Origin: UBA4742 sp037138595
GTDB taxonomy: Bacteria > Actinomycetota > Acidimicrobiia > Acidimicrobiales > Acidimicrobilacustridaceae
Length of the DNA: 58,361 nt
Reading direction: 5' to 3'
Assembly: GCA_037138595.1 (NCBI GenBank)
Contig: JBAXIB010000021.1
Coordinates: 1-58,361, forward strand
The position numbers and the translations under genes are program-made. Under the pieces are notes generated by a model. The model did not search any database. It saw nothing but the letters and a program-made list of their open reading frames with translations, and was not told where the DNA came from. Each line of letters starts with the position of its first letter. The first letter of the stretch is position 1. Shown piece after piece: positions 1-8,681 of this stretch.

Positions 1-2
1 GG

Positions 3-572
3 CTCGAAGCGGCGTGGCGTCTCGCGGCGATGACGGGGATGCGTCGCGGTGAAGTGCTCGGTTTGCGGTGGTCTGATTTGGATGTCGACGCGGCGAGTCT
101 CGCGGTGCGCCACACAATCATTTCGGTGGCTTATCAAGTGCGCGAATCGAAACCGAAAACGCATAACGCCCGAGTGATCGATCTTGATGCTCGCACCGTC
201 GAACTGCTCGTCGCTCACCGCGACCGCCAACGGATCGAGAAATGTATCGAGGGAACCAACTATTTGGATCTCGATTTGGTGTTTTGTCGACAAAACGGCA
301 ATCCGATTCACCCCGATAGTTTTTCGCAACGTTTTGAACGCTCAATCGCCAAAACTGACTTGCCACGGATCCGGTTGCACGACCTTCGCCATACCCATGC
401 GACGATCGCGCTGCGAGCCAAGGTGCCGGTCAAGGTGATCAGCGAACGACTGGGGCACGGCTCGCCGGCGTTCACCCTTGCCCAGTACGCCCACGCCTTG
501 CCGGGGATGCAAGCCGAAGCGGCGGCGCAAATCGCGGCGTTAATCGCCCACGAAACCAGTGCATACGCCTAA
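3..572 (+). CDS. Tyrosine recombinase/integrase, C-terminal catalytic part (cut by window start)
   Basis: The reading frame is open from the first complete codon at 3, so the N-terminus lies outside the window. The visible part is the phage-integrase catalytic domain. It shows the first arginine box (TGMRRGEVLGLRW), a probable catalytic lysine in the beta-hairpin (SKPKTHNAR), the H-x-x-R box (HDLRHTHAT), the following G-H (LGHGSP) and the nucleophilic tyrosine in TLAQYAHALPGM. All residues expected of an active enzyme appear to be present. It would cut and rejoin DNA at attachment sites. Its neighbours are two terminase genes on the same strand and, at the far side, tRNA-fMet, the likely target. 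A hairpin with a T-run follows its stop codon, so it is probably transcribed separately from the terminase genes. Confidence 0.93.
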   Translation, partial: LEAAWRLAAMTGMRRGEVLGLRWSDLDVDAASLAVRHTIISVAYQVRESKPKTHNARVIDLDARTVELLVAHRDRQRIEKCIEGTNYLDLDLVFCRQNGNPIHPDSFSQRFERSIAKTDLPRIRLHDLRHTHATIALRAKVPVKVISERLGHGSPAFTLAQYAHALPGMQAEAAAQIAALIAHETSAYA

Positions 573-577
573 ACGGA

Positions 578-597
578 GGCGGATTTCCGCCCTTTTT
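578..597 (+). terminator. Rho-independent terminator after the integrase
   Basis: A five-base-pair GC stem (GGCGG/CCGCC, 578-582 with 87-91 of the same hundred) with an ATTT loop is followed by CTTTTT. It begins six bases after the integrase stop codon, so it would end integrase transcription before terS. Confidence 0.7.
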
Positions 598-733
598 CGG
601 CGAATCGGGGCCAACCACGCGGTTGTTCAAAAAAATCTGAAAAAAATCCTTAAATGATCCTGTCTAGTTGGTGGTGAGACCACGAAAGGGGTGAGCGACC
701 ACTCTCGGACGTTCCCAACTTGAAAGGTTTCAC

Positions 734-1144
734 ATGGCTACGAACAACGAAAACGAGGCTCGTAAAGCGTCACAGGACGACAAGCTGGTGGAGGCGTTGG
801 CTTCCGGGTTGAGCTATCGCCGTGCCGGCGAGCTCGCTGGGGTCCATGCCAAGACGGTGCAGCGCCGAATGGAAGACCCGGTGTTTGCGCGGCGGGTCAC
901 CGAGCAAAGGAATCGGCGGACATCACAAATCACTGGCCTGTTGGCCGACGTCGGTGCTGAAGCGGTCGGTGTCATCCGAGAGGCCCTGTCGGCTGACAAA
1001 GGCAGTGACCGGCTCCGAGCCGCACACTTGACTTTGACAATGTTGTTGAAGTTCACCAACAGCCAGGAACTCGAGGAACGAGTCGCGGAACTCGAACGGC
1101 TGAGCGCGGTCACCAATTTGTCCGCGTTGTTGGGTGGTTTGTGA
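734..1144 (+). CDS. Putative phage terminase small subunit
   Basis: A 136-residue protein placed immediately before a terminase large subunit, with its TGA overlapping the next ATG by one base. Residues of about 15-50 (VEALASGLSYRRAGELAG and onward) look like a helix-turn-helix of the kind used by small terminase subunits to recognise packaging sites. The rest is helical, with a charged ELEERVAELERL segment near the C-terminus that could form a coiled coil for oligomerisation. The start is supported by GAAAGG six bases upstream. The preceding 160 bases are unusually A-rich, contain a short inverted repeat (GTGGT-GAG-ACCAC, 671-683) and probably hold the promoter. The role is inferred from position and HTH; sequence recognition alone is weak. 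Confidence 0.65.
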   Translation: MATNNENEARKASQDDKLVEALASGLSYRRAGELAGVHAKTVQRRMEDPVFARRVTEQRNRRTSQITGLLADVGAEAVGVIREALSADKGSDRLRAAHLTLTMLLKFTNSQELEERVAELERLSAVTNLSALLGGL

Positions 1145-3060
1145 TGGTGAGCGCGGCGCGTATTCGAAAACTAGAACTCGCGATCCCCACACCACCGGAT
1201 CGAGAAGAACTGTCGGTTCCGGATCTGAGACCGATCAACATCATCGATTTTGTGACCAACCCCACATTTTTGGGTCAAAACCTTTACCCCCGACAAGCCA
1301 CCGCGTTGAAAGCGTTAAGCCTGTCAGTCGAGCTATTCACCGATTATGACCATCGGGTGCTCAGCGAATGGGCGGCTGGTTACAGCCCTGATGATGCCGG
1401 GAGCCGATGGGAAGGCGCCGAGGGCACCACCCCCGATGTGTTGGAACGCATCGACTGGTGTCGCACGCAGGGACGGATGTGGTTTCGTGAGGCAACGATG
1501 GTCATCGGCCGCCGAGGATCAAAAGGGGTAATGGGTGCCGTCATGGCGGCCTGGCAGCTATGGAAACTGATCGAACACGGCGACCCGCAAAGCCATTTCG
1601 GGATCGCGGCCGGTAAACGTCTCGAGATTTTGGTGTTCGCCGGAAAACAAGACCAGGCGGCCACCAACCAATTTGGTGACATCGCCGCGCTGGTTCGCGA
1701 CGCACCGTGTTTTGCGCCCTACATCGACAAAGTGACCACCAACAAAATCACTCTGTACACCCCTCACCAACTCAAAGGCGGCAGACGGACCAGTCCGCTC
1801 ATCGAAGTGCGGGCGGTTGAAACCACCCAACTCGGACCGCGCGGCCCGGCGGTGTTGACATTAATTCTTGACGAGATCGCCCACGTCGTCGGAGCCGGGT
1901 CAACCGCGTCAGCCGCGCAGCTTTACACCGCAGCAACCCCAGCGCTCGCCCAGTTCCCAACCGACGCGTTCATCTACCAAGCAAGTTCGCCGTGGGAAAA
2001 AACGGGACAACTCTGGGACTCCTATTGTCAGGCTTGCAGCATCAACCCGTCGACCGGCCAAGCCGTACACCCCGACATGTTCGTCCTGCAGTTGCCATCG
2101 TGGGGCACCTACAAAGATTGGGAGATCGCCGCCGAACTTCCCATGTGGCCAGGCGGACCAACGTTTACGAAACAGGCACGGGCGGTGATCGAACTCGACG
2201 ACGCCCTGTTGCGCCAGGAGGCCGCCAACCCCGAATCGTTCCGGGTCGAATATCGCGCCCAGTTCGCGTCAAGCCTCAGTGCCTATCTGCGGCCCGAGAT
2301 GGTCGCCGGCATTTTCGCCCCGTTTCAAGGCAAGCAACTTGTCATGCAAACCGCCGGCAACCTCGCCACCCGCTATGTCGCCCATGCCGACCCGTCAGAA
2401 TCCCAAGCGAATTTCGGTTTCGCTATCGGCCACCTCGTGTATGTCGATGACATCCCTCATGTGGTGTTCGACGTGATCGACGTGTGGCGGCCCGGCGATT
2501 TCCCGAACCACATCGTCGATTACATCCAGATCGAGGGTGAGCTCACCAGTTTCGTGGACCGTTTTTCCATCACCAAGTTCACGTTCGATCAGTTCGGATC
2601 CGCGGGTGCCATTCAACGCCTGCAGCTGCATGCGCAAACCAAAGCCCGACCTGTCCCACTGATGGTCAGTAAACGTCACGCCAATCACAACCTGAACTGG
2701 CAGATGGCCGAAACGTTCAAAACCGCGGCAGGCCACGGACTCATCCACGCGCCACCCCATCTGCTGGCCATGGCCGAACTCGAATATTTGCAACGCACCG
2801 GCACGACCGTCGCACACCCCAACACCGGCCCGATCCGCACAGACGACGTCGCTGACTGTCTCATCAACGTCGTGTGGTCACTCATTGGTGATGCGGCGCC
2901 CGACATCTTTTCGCGACTCACCTCAACCGAGTTGAAACCGTCCCGCCCACCGTCGATCAACTTGATAGCCCAACAGTTCAGCCAAGCCGGCAAACCCGCC
3001 CCTTATGCGAACTCCTACAACCCGGCCCGAGGCATATCGCGAAACCGGCGACGCCGATGA
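1144..3060 (+). CDS. Phage terminase large subunit (ATPase-nuclease)
   Basis: A 638-residue protein with the layout of large terminases, the motor that pumps and cuts phage DNA at the head portal. The N-terminal ATPase half has a deviant Walker A (IGRRGSKG, about residue 120) and a Walker B ending in acidic residues (TLILDEIAHV, about residue 245). The C-terminal nuclease half has the RNase-H-like acidic positions: VAHADPSES, KFTFDQFGSAG and RTDDVADCL. It begins at ATG 1144, overlapping the terS stop (TGATG); a GTG at 1141 is an alternative. Length and motifs argue for an intact gene. The usual downstream portal and head genes are missing: a tRNA on the other strand follows. Either the rest of the phage lies beyond the left edge or this is a reduced element. 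Confidence 0.87.
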   Translation: MVSAARIRKLELAIPTPPDREELSVPDLRPINIIDFVTNPTFLGQNLYPRQATALKALSLSVELFTDYDHRVLSEWAAGYSPDDAGSRWEGAEGTTPDVLERIDWCRTQGRMWFREATMVIGRRGSKGVMGAVMAAWQLWKLIEHGDPQSHFGIAAGKRLEILVFAGKQDQAATNQFGDIAALVRDAPCFAPYIDKVTTNKITLYTPHQLKGGRRTSPLIEVRAVETTQLGPRGPAVLTLILDEIAHVVGAGSTASAAQLYTAATPALAQFPTDAFIYQASSPWEKTGQLWDSYCQACSINPSTGQAVHPDMFVLQLPSWGTYKDWEIAAELPMWPGGPTFTKQARAVIELDDALLRQEAANPESFRVEYRAQFASSLSAYLRPEMVAGIFAPFQGKQLVMQTAGNLATRYVAHADPSESQANFGFAIGHLVYVDDIPHVVFDVIDVWRPGDFPNHIVDYIQIEGELTSFVDRFSITKFTFDQFGSAGAIQRLQLHAQTKARPVPLMVSKRHANHNLNWQMAETFKTAAGHGLIHAPPHLLAMAELEYLQRTGTTVAHPNTGPIRTDDVADCLINVVWSLIGDAAPDIFSRLTSTELKPSRPPSINLIAQQFSQAGKPAPYANSYNPARGISRNRRRR

Positions 3061-3070
3061 ACACCCAAAA

Positions 3071-3100
3071 CGCGGACATTCGCGGACAATCGCGGACATC
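3071..3100. repeat. Three 10-bp direct repeats near the probable attachment site
   Basis: Three contiguous 10-bp units (CGCGGACATT, CGCGGACAAT, CGCGGACATC) lie just after the large-terminase stop codon. The one-helical-turn spacing would put the units on one face of the DNA. Integrase arm sites and excisionase sites are often short direct repeats near attachment sites, so such a role is possible. It is an inference from position. Confidence 0.6.
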
Positions 3101-3210
3101 ACCACCACGGCTATGGCGCTGCCGCGGACCAAACCACTCAACCGACACCACCACACAACGGGCTACAACCTCGGCGGCTTGACCGGCGTTTGACCCCACC
3201 CCAACCATGC

Positions 3211-3237
3211 AGAAAGCCCCACTCCGGAAAGTGGGGC
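3211..3237 (-). terminator. Terminator downstream of tRNA-fMet
   Basis: A perfect 8-bp inverted repeat (GCCCCACT ... AGTGGGGC, 3216-3223 and 3230-3237) with a six-base loop. Read on the minus strand it is followed by TTTCT, which fits a rho-independent terminator about 28 bases after the tRNA 3' end. On the plus strand no T-run follows, so it is less likely to terminate the terminase genes. Confidence 0.65.
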
Positions 3238-3264
3238 CTGAGCTGCAAATTCGCCTACTGAAGT

Positions 3265-3341
<77 letters not shown>

Positions 3342-3407
3342 GCGTGGCCATGAAACTACCAGTGACTGCACCGGACTCCAACTCCGCCGTTGCACCGACA
3401 GGGTCCA

Positions 3408-6400
3408 TTACGCCGTAGTCGGTGGTCCGGTCGTCGTTGTCGTGTTCGGGGTTGACGACGTGCCGGAACTTCCGCCGGCCTGCGCAGCGGCCAGTAAATC
3501 GCCGGCCTTTCGAACTTGCGATTGGTAGGTATTGAAATCGCATATCCCGGTGGCGCAGCTCGTCTTGAGGTCAGCTTGGGCCTGGGTAATCAGCGCTGCG
3601 GCCTGCGCGATCAATTGGTCGGGGCTGCCCGATGGAGGCGCAGTTGTCGGCGATGTTGACGGCTGTGTCGTGGTGGTCGTGCCTCCCGATGGCGTCGTCG
3701 ACGACGGAGCCGACGGTGACGATCCAACCCCTTCGAACGTCTCCGGAGTCACTCCAGGGAACAACGCCTGCAATGCCTCTTTCAACGTCGGCTTGATCAC
3801 CGTGATCTGTCCACTCGGGCCACTGAACGCAACAATCACTCGCTTCACTTGCGGAGCCCTGGTGCTGCCATCGGCCGACACATACAACGGCCGCACCCAC
3901 AGCAACGACTGATCAATCGGGATCAACAACAAGTTGCCGAACAACACCGTCGAACCGTTTTGGTTCAACAGCGAAACTTGCGACGAGACCTCGGGCGCCG
4001 ACTGAATCAACGAGTTCACCAGCGCGGGACCATCAACCTGCAACTGGCTCGGCAATTCGTACACCTTCAACTCGCCGTAATGCTCCGGATCACTATTGGC
4101 GACCATGAACGCGGTGAGTTTCTGTTTCGAGTCATCATCTGATGTCGGCACGAACGGCCGAATCAACACAAATGACTCGGTCTCCTCCCCCGGCAATCGC
4201 ATCAGCAAGTAATACGGATCGATCTTTTTGTTGACCGTCCGAACTGTTTGACCTTGCGCGTTCACTACCGCGGTTGACGGCACCGCTCCAACGCTGGTTC
4301 CCGGATCCTTTGCGATGTCCCAACCATTGGTCGGGTCATAGAACGACTGCGGATCATCAATGTGATAGCGACCCCACATGGTCGTTTGAATCTTGAACAA
4401 ATCTTCGGGGAACCGAAGATGCACCCGCACCGAATCCGGCAACTGCGAACCGTCGATAAACAGGTCGGGGAACGCCGACTGATAGGCCTGGATGATCGGA
4501 TCATCAGGATTGATGACATACATCTTCACCGTGCCCTCGTAGGCGTCGACCACCACCTTGACCGAGTTGCGCACATAGTTGAACGACTGGTTCAACCCAC
4601 TGTCGGCAGCGATTCCCGACACCGTCGCCCGCTGGGCGTTCGGATAATGATCCGACGTCGTATAGGCGTCAAGAATGTATTGAATCTTGCCGTCAGCCAA
4701 CACTGGATACGGGTCATGGTCATAGGACAAAAATGGCGCCACCGCATGCACGCGTTCTTTGATGTCACGAATGAACAAAATCTTCGAATCCGGCGTAACG
4801 AATTTCGAGATCAACGGGTTGAGATCGCCATAACGCGCTGCGAACGCGGCTTTGCGGATCCATGAGTCCAGCGCAACGCCACCCTGGCCGGTGTAGCGGT
4901 AGGTCTCCGTGGTGCCGTCACTTCGCAGATAGTCGACTTCGTCACGGCTACTTCCGACAATCGAATAACCGCTTTGATGCTCCGAGAAATAAACCTGCGG
5001 ACGATCAACGCTGGTAACGATCGTGTCGGGCAAGATCGATGTCGGCACATCACCGACGAGATATTCCGGGCTGCCCGAACTCGTCGTCGCATTGGCCGCC
5101 GACAGCGCCACCCCATAGCCGTGGGTATAGGAAATGTGCTGCCCTTCCCATGATTTCTGCGGCGCTTGGGCAATACTCAAATCACGACTCGACAACACAA
5201 CCTGCGTAGGCGCGATCGAACCATCCGGAGTCTTAATCGGATAACGGTCAACGTCGAGATCAGCGAAGTTGGTATAGCCCAAGTTCGACTGTTCCCGTTG
5301 GAACGTGTCGCGGACCACACTCGGGTCGAGCAGGCGAATATTGCGGACCGTCGCCGGATTTTCCTGAATGGCTTGACCCGCTTTGGTGACACTCGAGTCG
5401 TACTCAAACCGTTTGTCCTGCACCGCGGTCAAACCCATACCTTGACGGGTCGCCTCGATGTTGTGCGCGATATAAGGCGCCTCTTGGGTGGATTCAGTGG
5501 GCAACACTTCGAACCGCTGCACAAACGCCGGATACGCGGTGCCCGCCACCAGCGCCACCAGCGCCCACAATCCGACTGCAACGACGGGCAACGTCCAGCC
5601 CCGCTGGAAAATGTTGTAAATAAACAACCCACACGACAACAACGCGATGAACATCAACAAGTTGAGCGCAGGCAGTTGAGCTTTGACATCGGTATAGGTG
5701 GCGCCATTGACCACGCCGCGACTCGAAAAAGTAAGCGCATAGCGATCGAGCCAATACCCCACTGCCTTGACCAATGCCAGCAGTGCCAACAGCACTGACA
5801 AGTGCGCCTTCACCTGTGGCGTCACCCGTTGCACGGGAGCCTGCAACCGAATACCGCCGTTGAGATAGTCAGCGACCAACGTGACCAACAAAATGATGAT
5901 CAACGACGCGAACAACCACTGCGTTACTGCTTCATAAAACGGCAGCCTGAACACATAAAAACTGACGTCAGTGTTGAACGTCGCGTCTTTGATGCCGAAC
6001 GCCTTCGAGTGGGTAAACAAAATCCATTGATTCCACTCGGCCGAGACGCCAACCCCAGCAAACAGCCCGAACACCAGCGACACCGCGGCACGAACGACCC
6101 ACCCGCGACGCGACGCGAACTCGTGATAACGGCTGAGCATTTCGTCTTCAGGACCAGGAGGCCTAAATGTCGGGGCGGTGCGATCCGCCACCGTCAGGTT
6201 CACCAAACACATCACGAAGAACGCAACAGTGAAGATCACCCCTAAAACGATCTTCGCTCCGAGGATGCCGGCCCAAACTTGGGCAAGGCCCAAATTGTCG
6301 AACCACAAGTAATCGGTAAAGAACCCGGCGATGCCTCGCAGCGAAGTAACGAGGAAAAACAGCGCGATCGCCGCGATCACGATGATCACGCGCCCTCGGC

Positions 6401-6446
6401 CACTTGTACGCCGGCGCCGGCTCGCCATATCAGTCGGTGCTCGCAT
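3408..6446 (-). CDS. UPF0182 family large membrane protein
   Basis: A 1012-residue protein of the UPF0182 family, common in actinobacteria. The first 300 residues are hydrophobic and contain about seven membrane segments, starting with RVIIVIAAIALFFLV near residue 25. They are followed by a large extracytoplasmic part of about 550 residues, with motifs typical of the family (YLWFDNLG near the N-terminus and a TPDG/SYTHGYG region). The last 130 residues are rich in Pro, Ser and Thr, with a short helical segment containing two cysteines (TSCATGICDF) that could form a disulfide. The molecular function of the family is unknown. An alternative start lies six residues downstream (MASRRRR). It is probably transcribed with, or just after, the DivIVA-type gene upstream. 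Confidence 0.9.
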   Translation of the reverse strand: MRAPTDMASRRRRTSGRGRVIIVIAAIALFFLVTSLRGIAGFFTDYLWFDNLGLAQVWAGILGAKIVLGVIFTVAFFVMCLVNLTVADRTAPTFRPPGPEDEMLSRYHEFASRRGWVVRAAVSLVFGLFAGVGVSAEWNQWILFTHSKAFGIKDATFNTDVSFYVFRLPFYEAVTQWLFASLIIILLVTLVADYLNGGIRLQAPVQRVTPQVKAHLSVLLALLALVKAVGYWLDRYALTFSSRGVVNGATYTDVKAQLPALNLLMFIALLSCGLFIYNIFQRGWTLPVVAVGLWALVALVAGTAYPAFVQRFEVLPTESTQEAPYIAHNIEATRQGMGLTAVQDKRFEYDSSVTKAGQAIQENPATVRNIRLLDPSVVRDTFQREQSNLGYTNFADLDVDRYPIKTPDGSIAPTQVVLSSRDLSIAQAPQKSWEGQHISYTHGYGVALSAANATTSSGSPEYLVGDVPTSILPDTIVTSVDRPQVYFSEHQSGYSIVGSSRDEVDYLRSDGTTETYRYTGQGGVALDSWIRKAAFAARYGDLNPLISKFVTPDSKILFIRDIKERVHAVAPFLSYDHDPYPVLADGKIQYILDAYTTSDHYPNAQRATVSGIAADSGLNQSFNYVRNSVKVVVDAYEGTVKMYVINPDDPIIQAYQSAFPDLFIDGSQLPDSVRVHLRFPEDLFKIQTTMWGRYHIDDPQSFYDPTNGWDIAKDPGTSVGAVPSTAVVNAQGQTVRTVNKKIDPYYLLMRLPGEETESFVLIRPFVPTSDDDSKQKLTAFMVANSDPEHYGELKVYELPSQLQVDGPALVNSLIQSAPEVSSQVSLLNQNGSTVLFGNLLLIPIDQSLLWVRPLYVSADGSTRAPQVKRVIVAFSGPSGQITVIKPTLKEALQALFPGVTPETFEGVGSSPSAPSSTTPSGGTTTTTQPSTSPTTAPPSGSPDQLIAQAAALITQAQADLKTSCATGICDFNTYQSQVRKAGDLLAAAQAGGSSGTSSTPNTTTTTGPPTTA

Positions 6447-6551
6447 AAACGGTCAGCCTAGGAGACAGATGGGGCCTTGCAATGCGCGAGGCAACAGAAT
6501 CATCGACTCACGGCATCGTTCGGCCCGAATCAACCTCGTTCGCGACGCAAT

Positions 6552-8663
6552 TCAGGTCGACGCTGGAACAACCATGCAGCGACAGGTCGCCGAAATCGGG
6601 GGCGTAGCATGGCCGGTCGGAAACGGTTCGCCCTTTGGTTGATTGCCAGCCAGGGCATTGTCGTCACAATCAGGCGAAGGCGTCGATCCGTCATTGACCA
6701 CCCAGTGCACCAAGGTCGCTTTCGGCAATCGATCAACAAATCCTCGATTGCATGCAGCGAGGGCGTAACGCGCCGCAACGTCGTCGACTCGTTGACCTTT
6801 CCATTCGCGGTAGCACGCCCGCAGCCGTTCCGCGAGATCTTCTTCATCGCCAGCAGCTTCGATGAAGCACCGCTCGACCCGTTCACGCAACGGTTCGATC
6901 AAGTCTTTAGCAAGTTCTCGAGCGAGGTCAGCGGTCTTCGTCTTCGTCGCCTTACCCGACTTTGCCGAGCGGCCACCAGTCGCAACTAAGTCACCACCGG
7001 CAGCTGCGGCCGCGGCAAGATTCGGCAGCGCCGCTTCGACATAACGCGCCACGTGCACATCGGTCGGCGGCAACGCTTGGTCTGCTGACGGACCACCCCG
7101 TTGACGTCGAACCGTGTCGAGCAACTCGTTTTGCTCGTCAGACAGTTCTCGCTTGATTCGTCGACTTAGCGCGCGCTCGACCGCAACGAGCGCTTCATCC
7201 CGACGGACAATCAACCCGTGGTCAGGATCGGTCGCGACTAGGGCGTTTGGTTTTTCGCCCGGCCCTGACCCAACGGCATCGACGACGAGTTCCTCAACGA
7301 TTTCGAACTCTTCGACAATCTCGATCACTTCGATCACTTCAACAACCTCAACAACCTCAACCGGTGAACTGGCGTCGTCAAGCTCATCGGGTTCTGATGC
7401 CACCTCGGCTTCGGAGCGAATTTGAGCGAACAGCATTGACACGCTTGCCTCACCAGCAACTTCGGCCGGAGGTGGCGGCAACTCACCCGGTTCGTCAACC
7501 TCGATCGTCACCGGTGGCTCAACGACTTTTTCCGACGGTTCCTCGGCCGGTGTCACCAAGGGTTCCGCTGCGGGTTCCTCGACGGCTTCTTCAGTGGCTG
7601 ATGTAACGACTTCGGTCTCAGCTTCGTCGTCAACCAGGGGCTGCTGACGAATGACTTTCACCGACGAGGAGCGACGCCCTTCAAGGTCGTCGGGCGACGC
7701 TGGAACCACCCTCGTGTCGTCGGCTTGGTCCGCGACACCGTCAGACTCGTCGTCTGCCGACACGTCCGACTCGGCAGGCTCGTCGGGCTCCACTGTGACA
7801 ACCGGTGGCGACGCAACACGCACCTCGGGCAGCGTCGCGGCCTCGCGCTCGAGTTCCTCAATATCGGATTCGGCTTCATCGTCGGCCTGCACTGGCGCCG
7901 ATTCGGCCGCGGCGCGCGCTTCGGGGAGCGCAACTTCAAGTTCGCCGGTTGCGACATCGAGCGTGTCGCGAACCACGTCATATGCGACAAGTAACCGGTC
8001 ACGACCAACTTGCAGGCGTTCGATCTGTTGGCGAAATGCTTTGCGTCGCCGTCCAAGGTCATTAAGCATGCGTTCGCGCACGTTTTGGGCTTCGGCGACC
8101 ATCTCGCGTCCACGTTGGCGACCCGCTTCGACTTCAACCGCGGCATCGGCGGCCGCTTGTGCTCGAAGTTCGTCAAGTTCGTGATGAACCTTCGCCACCT
8201 CAACATCAGCTTCGGCCGTTTTGATCGCGAGAATCTCGGACGCTTCACGACGCATCCGATCGGCATCTTCAGTTGCTTCAGCCAACAGTTGATTGGCCTC
8301 TTCGATTGCATTGGCTCGCATCTGTTCCGCGGCGCTGCGCCCAGCATCAAGTACCCGAGCAGTCTCTTCACCCAACAACGCAGTCAAGCGCGCCGGGTCA
8401 ACCTCGCGGTTGCGATCGGCGTCGAGACGCGCCGCTCGAAGGTCACGTTCAAGATCCAACATCTCGGTTATCGCCCGGCGAAGTTCAGCCGCAACTGAAA
8501 CCAAGAAGGCTTTGACCTCCATTTGGTCATAGCCCTTGCGGACCGTCGAAAAGTTTGCCCGAGCGACATCATCGGGATTCATCCCCGAGCGGGGTTCGGG
8601 CGAATTCGGTTCCACCGCCAGATCGTACTCACGGCCCCCGAAAAGTTCAGGGAGCCTCACCAC
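6552..8663 (-). CDS. DivIVA-domain protein with acidic linker and MuF-like C-terminal domain
   Basis: A 703-residue three-part protein. Residues of about 28-240 form a DivIVA/Wag31-like region (NFSTVRKGYDQMEVKAFL followed by a long coiled coil). Such proteins bind curved membrane at poles and septa and recruit growth machinery. A central region of about 220 residues is acidic and low in complexity, with runs of V/I-E-V repeats. The last 200 residues are helical and end in a pattern seen in phage MuF/SPP1 gp7 head proteins: ARYALAACNRGF, then HWVVNDGSTPSPDCDDNA, then KGEPFPTG, PP and a final CRCMVVP (Cys 666, Cys 694, Cys 696). GTG at 8663 has GAGGT upstream; ATG at 8582 is an alternative. DivIVA assignment is firm. 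The MuF-like assignment is by motif pattern and needs a profile search. Confidence 0.82.
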   Translation of the reverse strand: MVRLPELFGGREYDLAVEPNSPEPRSGMNPDDVARANFSTVRKGYDQMEVKAFLVSVAAELRRAITEMLDLERDLRAARLDADRNREVDPARLTALLGEETARVLDAGRSAAEQMRANAIEEANQLLAEATEDADRMRREASEILAIKTAEADVEVAKVHHELDELRAQAAADAAVEVEAGRQRGREMVAEAQNVRERMLNDLGRRRKAFRQQIERLQVGRDRLLVAYDVVRDTLDVATGELEVALPEARAAAESAPVQADDEAESDIEELEREAATLPEVRVASPPVVTVEPDEPAESDVSADDESDGVADQADDTRVVPASPDDLEGRRSSSVKVIRQQPLVDDEAETEVVTSATEEAVEEPAAEPLVTPAEEPSEKVVEPPVTIEVDEPGELPPPPAEVAGEASVSMLFAQIRSEAEVASEPDELDDASSPVEVVEVVEVIEVIEIVEEFEIVEELVVDAVGSGPGEKPNALVATDPDHGLIVRRDEALVAVERALSRRIKRELSDEQNELLDTVRRQRGGPSADQALPPTDVHVARYVEAALPNLAAAAAAGGDLVATGGRSAKSGKATKTKTADLARELAKDLIEPLRERVERCFIEAAGDEEDLAERLRACYREWKGQRVDDVAARYALAACNRGFVDRLPKATLVHWVVNDGSTPSPDCDDNALAGNQPKGEPFPTGHATPPISATCRCMVVPAST
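7312..7362. repeat. 9-bp coding repeat in the acidic linker of the DivIVA protein
   Basis: Consecutive nine-base units (TCGATCACT twice, then TCAACAACC twice, with a degenerate unit on each side) encode Val/Ile-Glu-Val triplets on the minus strand. The period of three codons keeps the frame, so changes in unit number would alter linker length without breaking the gene. Confidence 0.75.
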
Positions 8664-8681
8664 ATTTCTGACCTCGATGGG

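Larger units (their letters stand above)
1..3264. mobile_element. Edge of an integrated phage-like element at tRNA-fMet
   Basis: This segment carries a tyrosine integrase, a terminase small subunit and a terminase large subunit, and stops just short of the 3' end of an initiator tRNA gene on the opposite strand. Tyrosine integrases commonly use tRNA 3' ends as attachment sites, so the right border is probably in or beside the tRNA. The left border lies outside the window. No portal, capsid or tail gene is visible in the part seen, so it could be a prophage remnant, a satellite, or one end of a complete prophage. The second attachment-site copy cannot be seen here. Confidence 0.55.

Noticed and set aside
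3005..3193. A 62-residue plus-strand open frame after terL
   Set aside because: It overlaps the end of terL in another frame and contains the 10-bp repeats; no start signal or domain is seen.
7651..8184. A 177-residue Ser/Arg-rich open frame on the plus strand inside the DivIVA-type gene
   Set aside because: It is antisense to a well-supported coding sequence and its composition only mirrors the Ala/Glu/Val-rich minus-strand gene.
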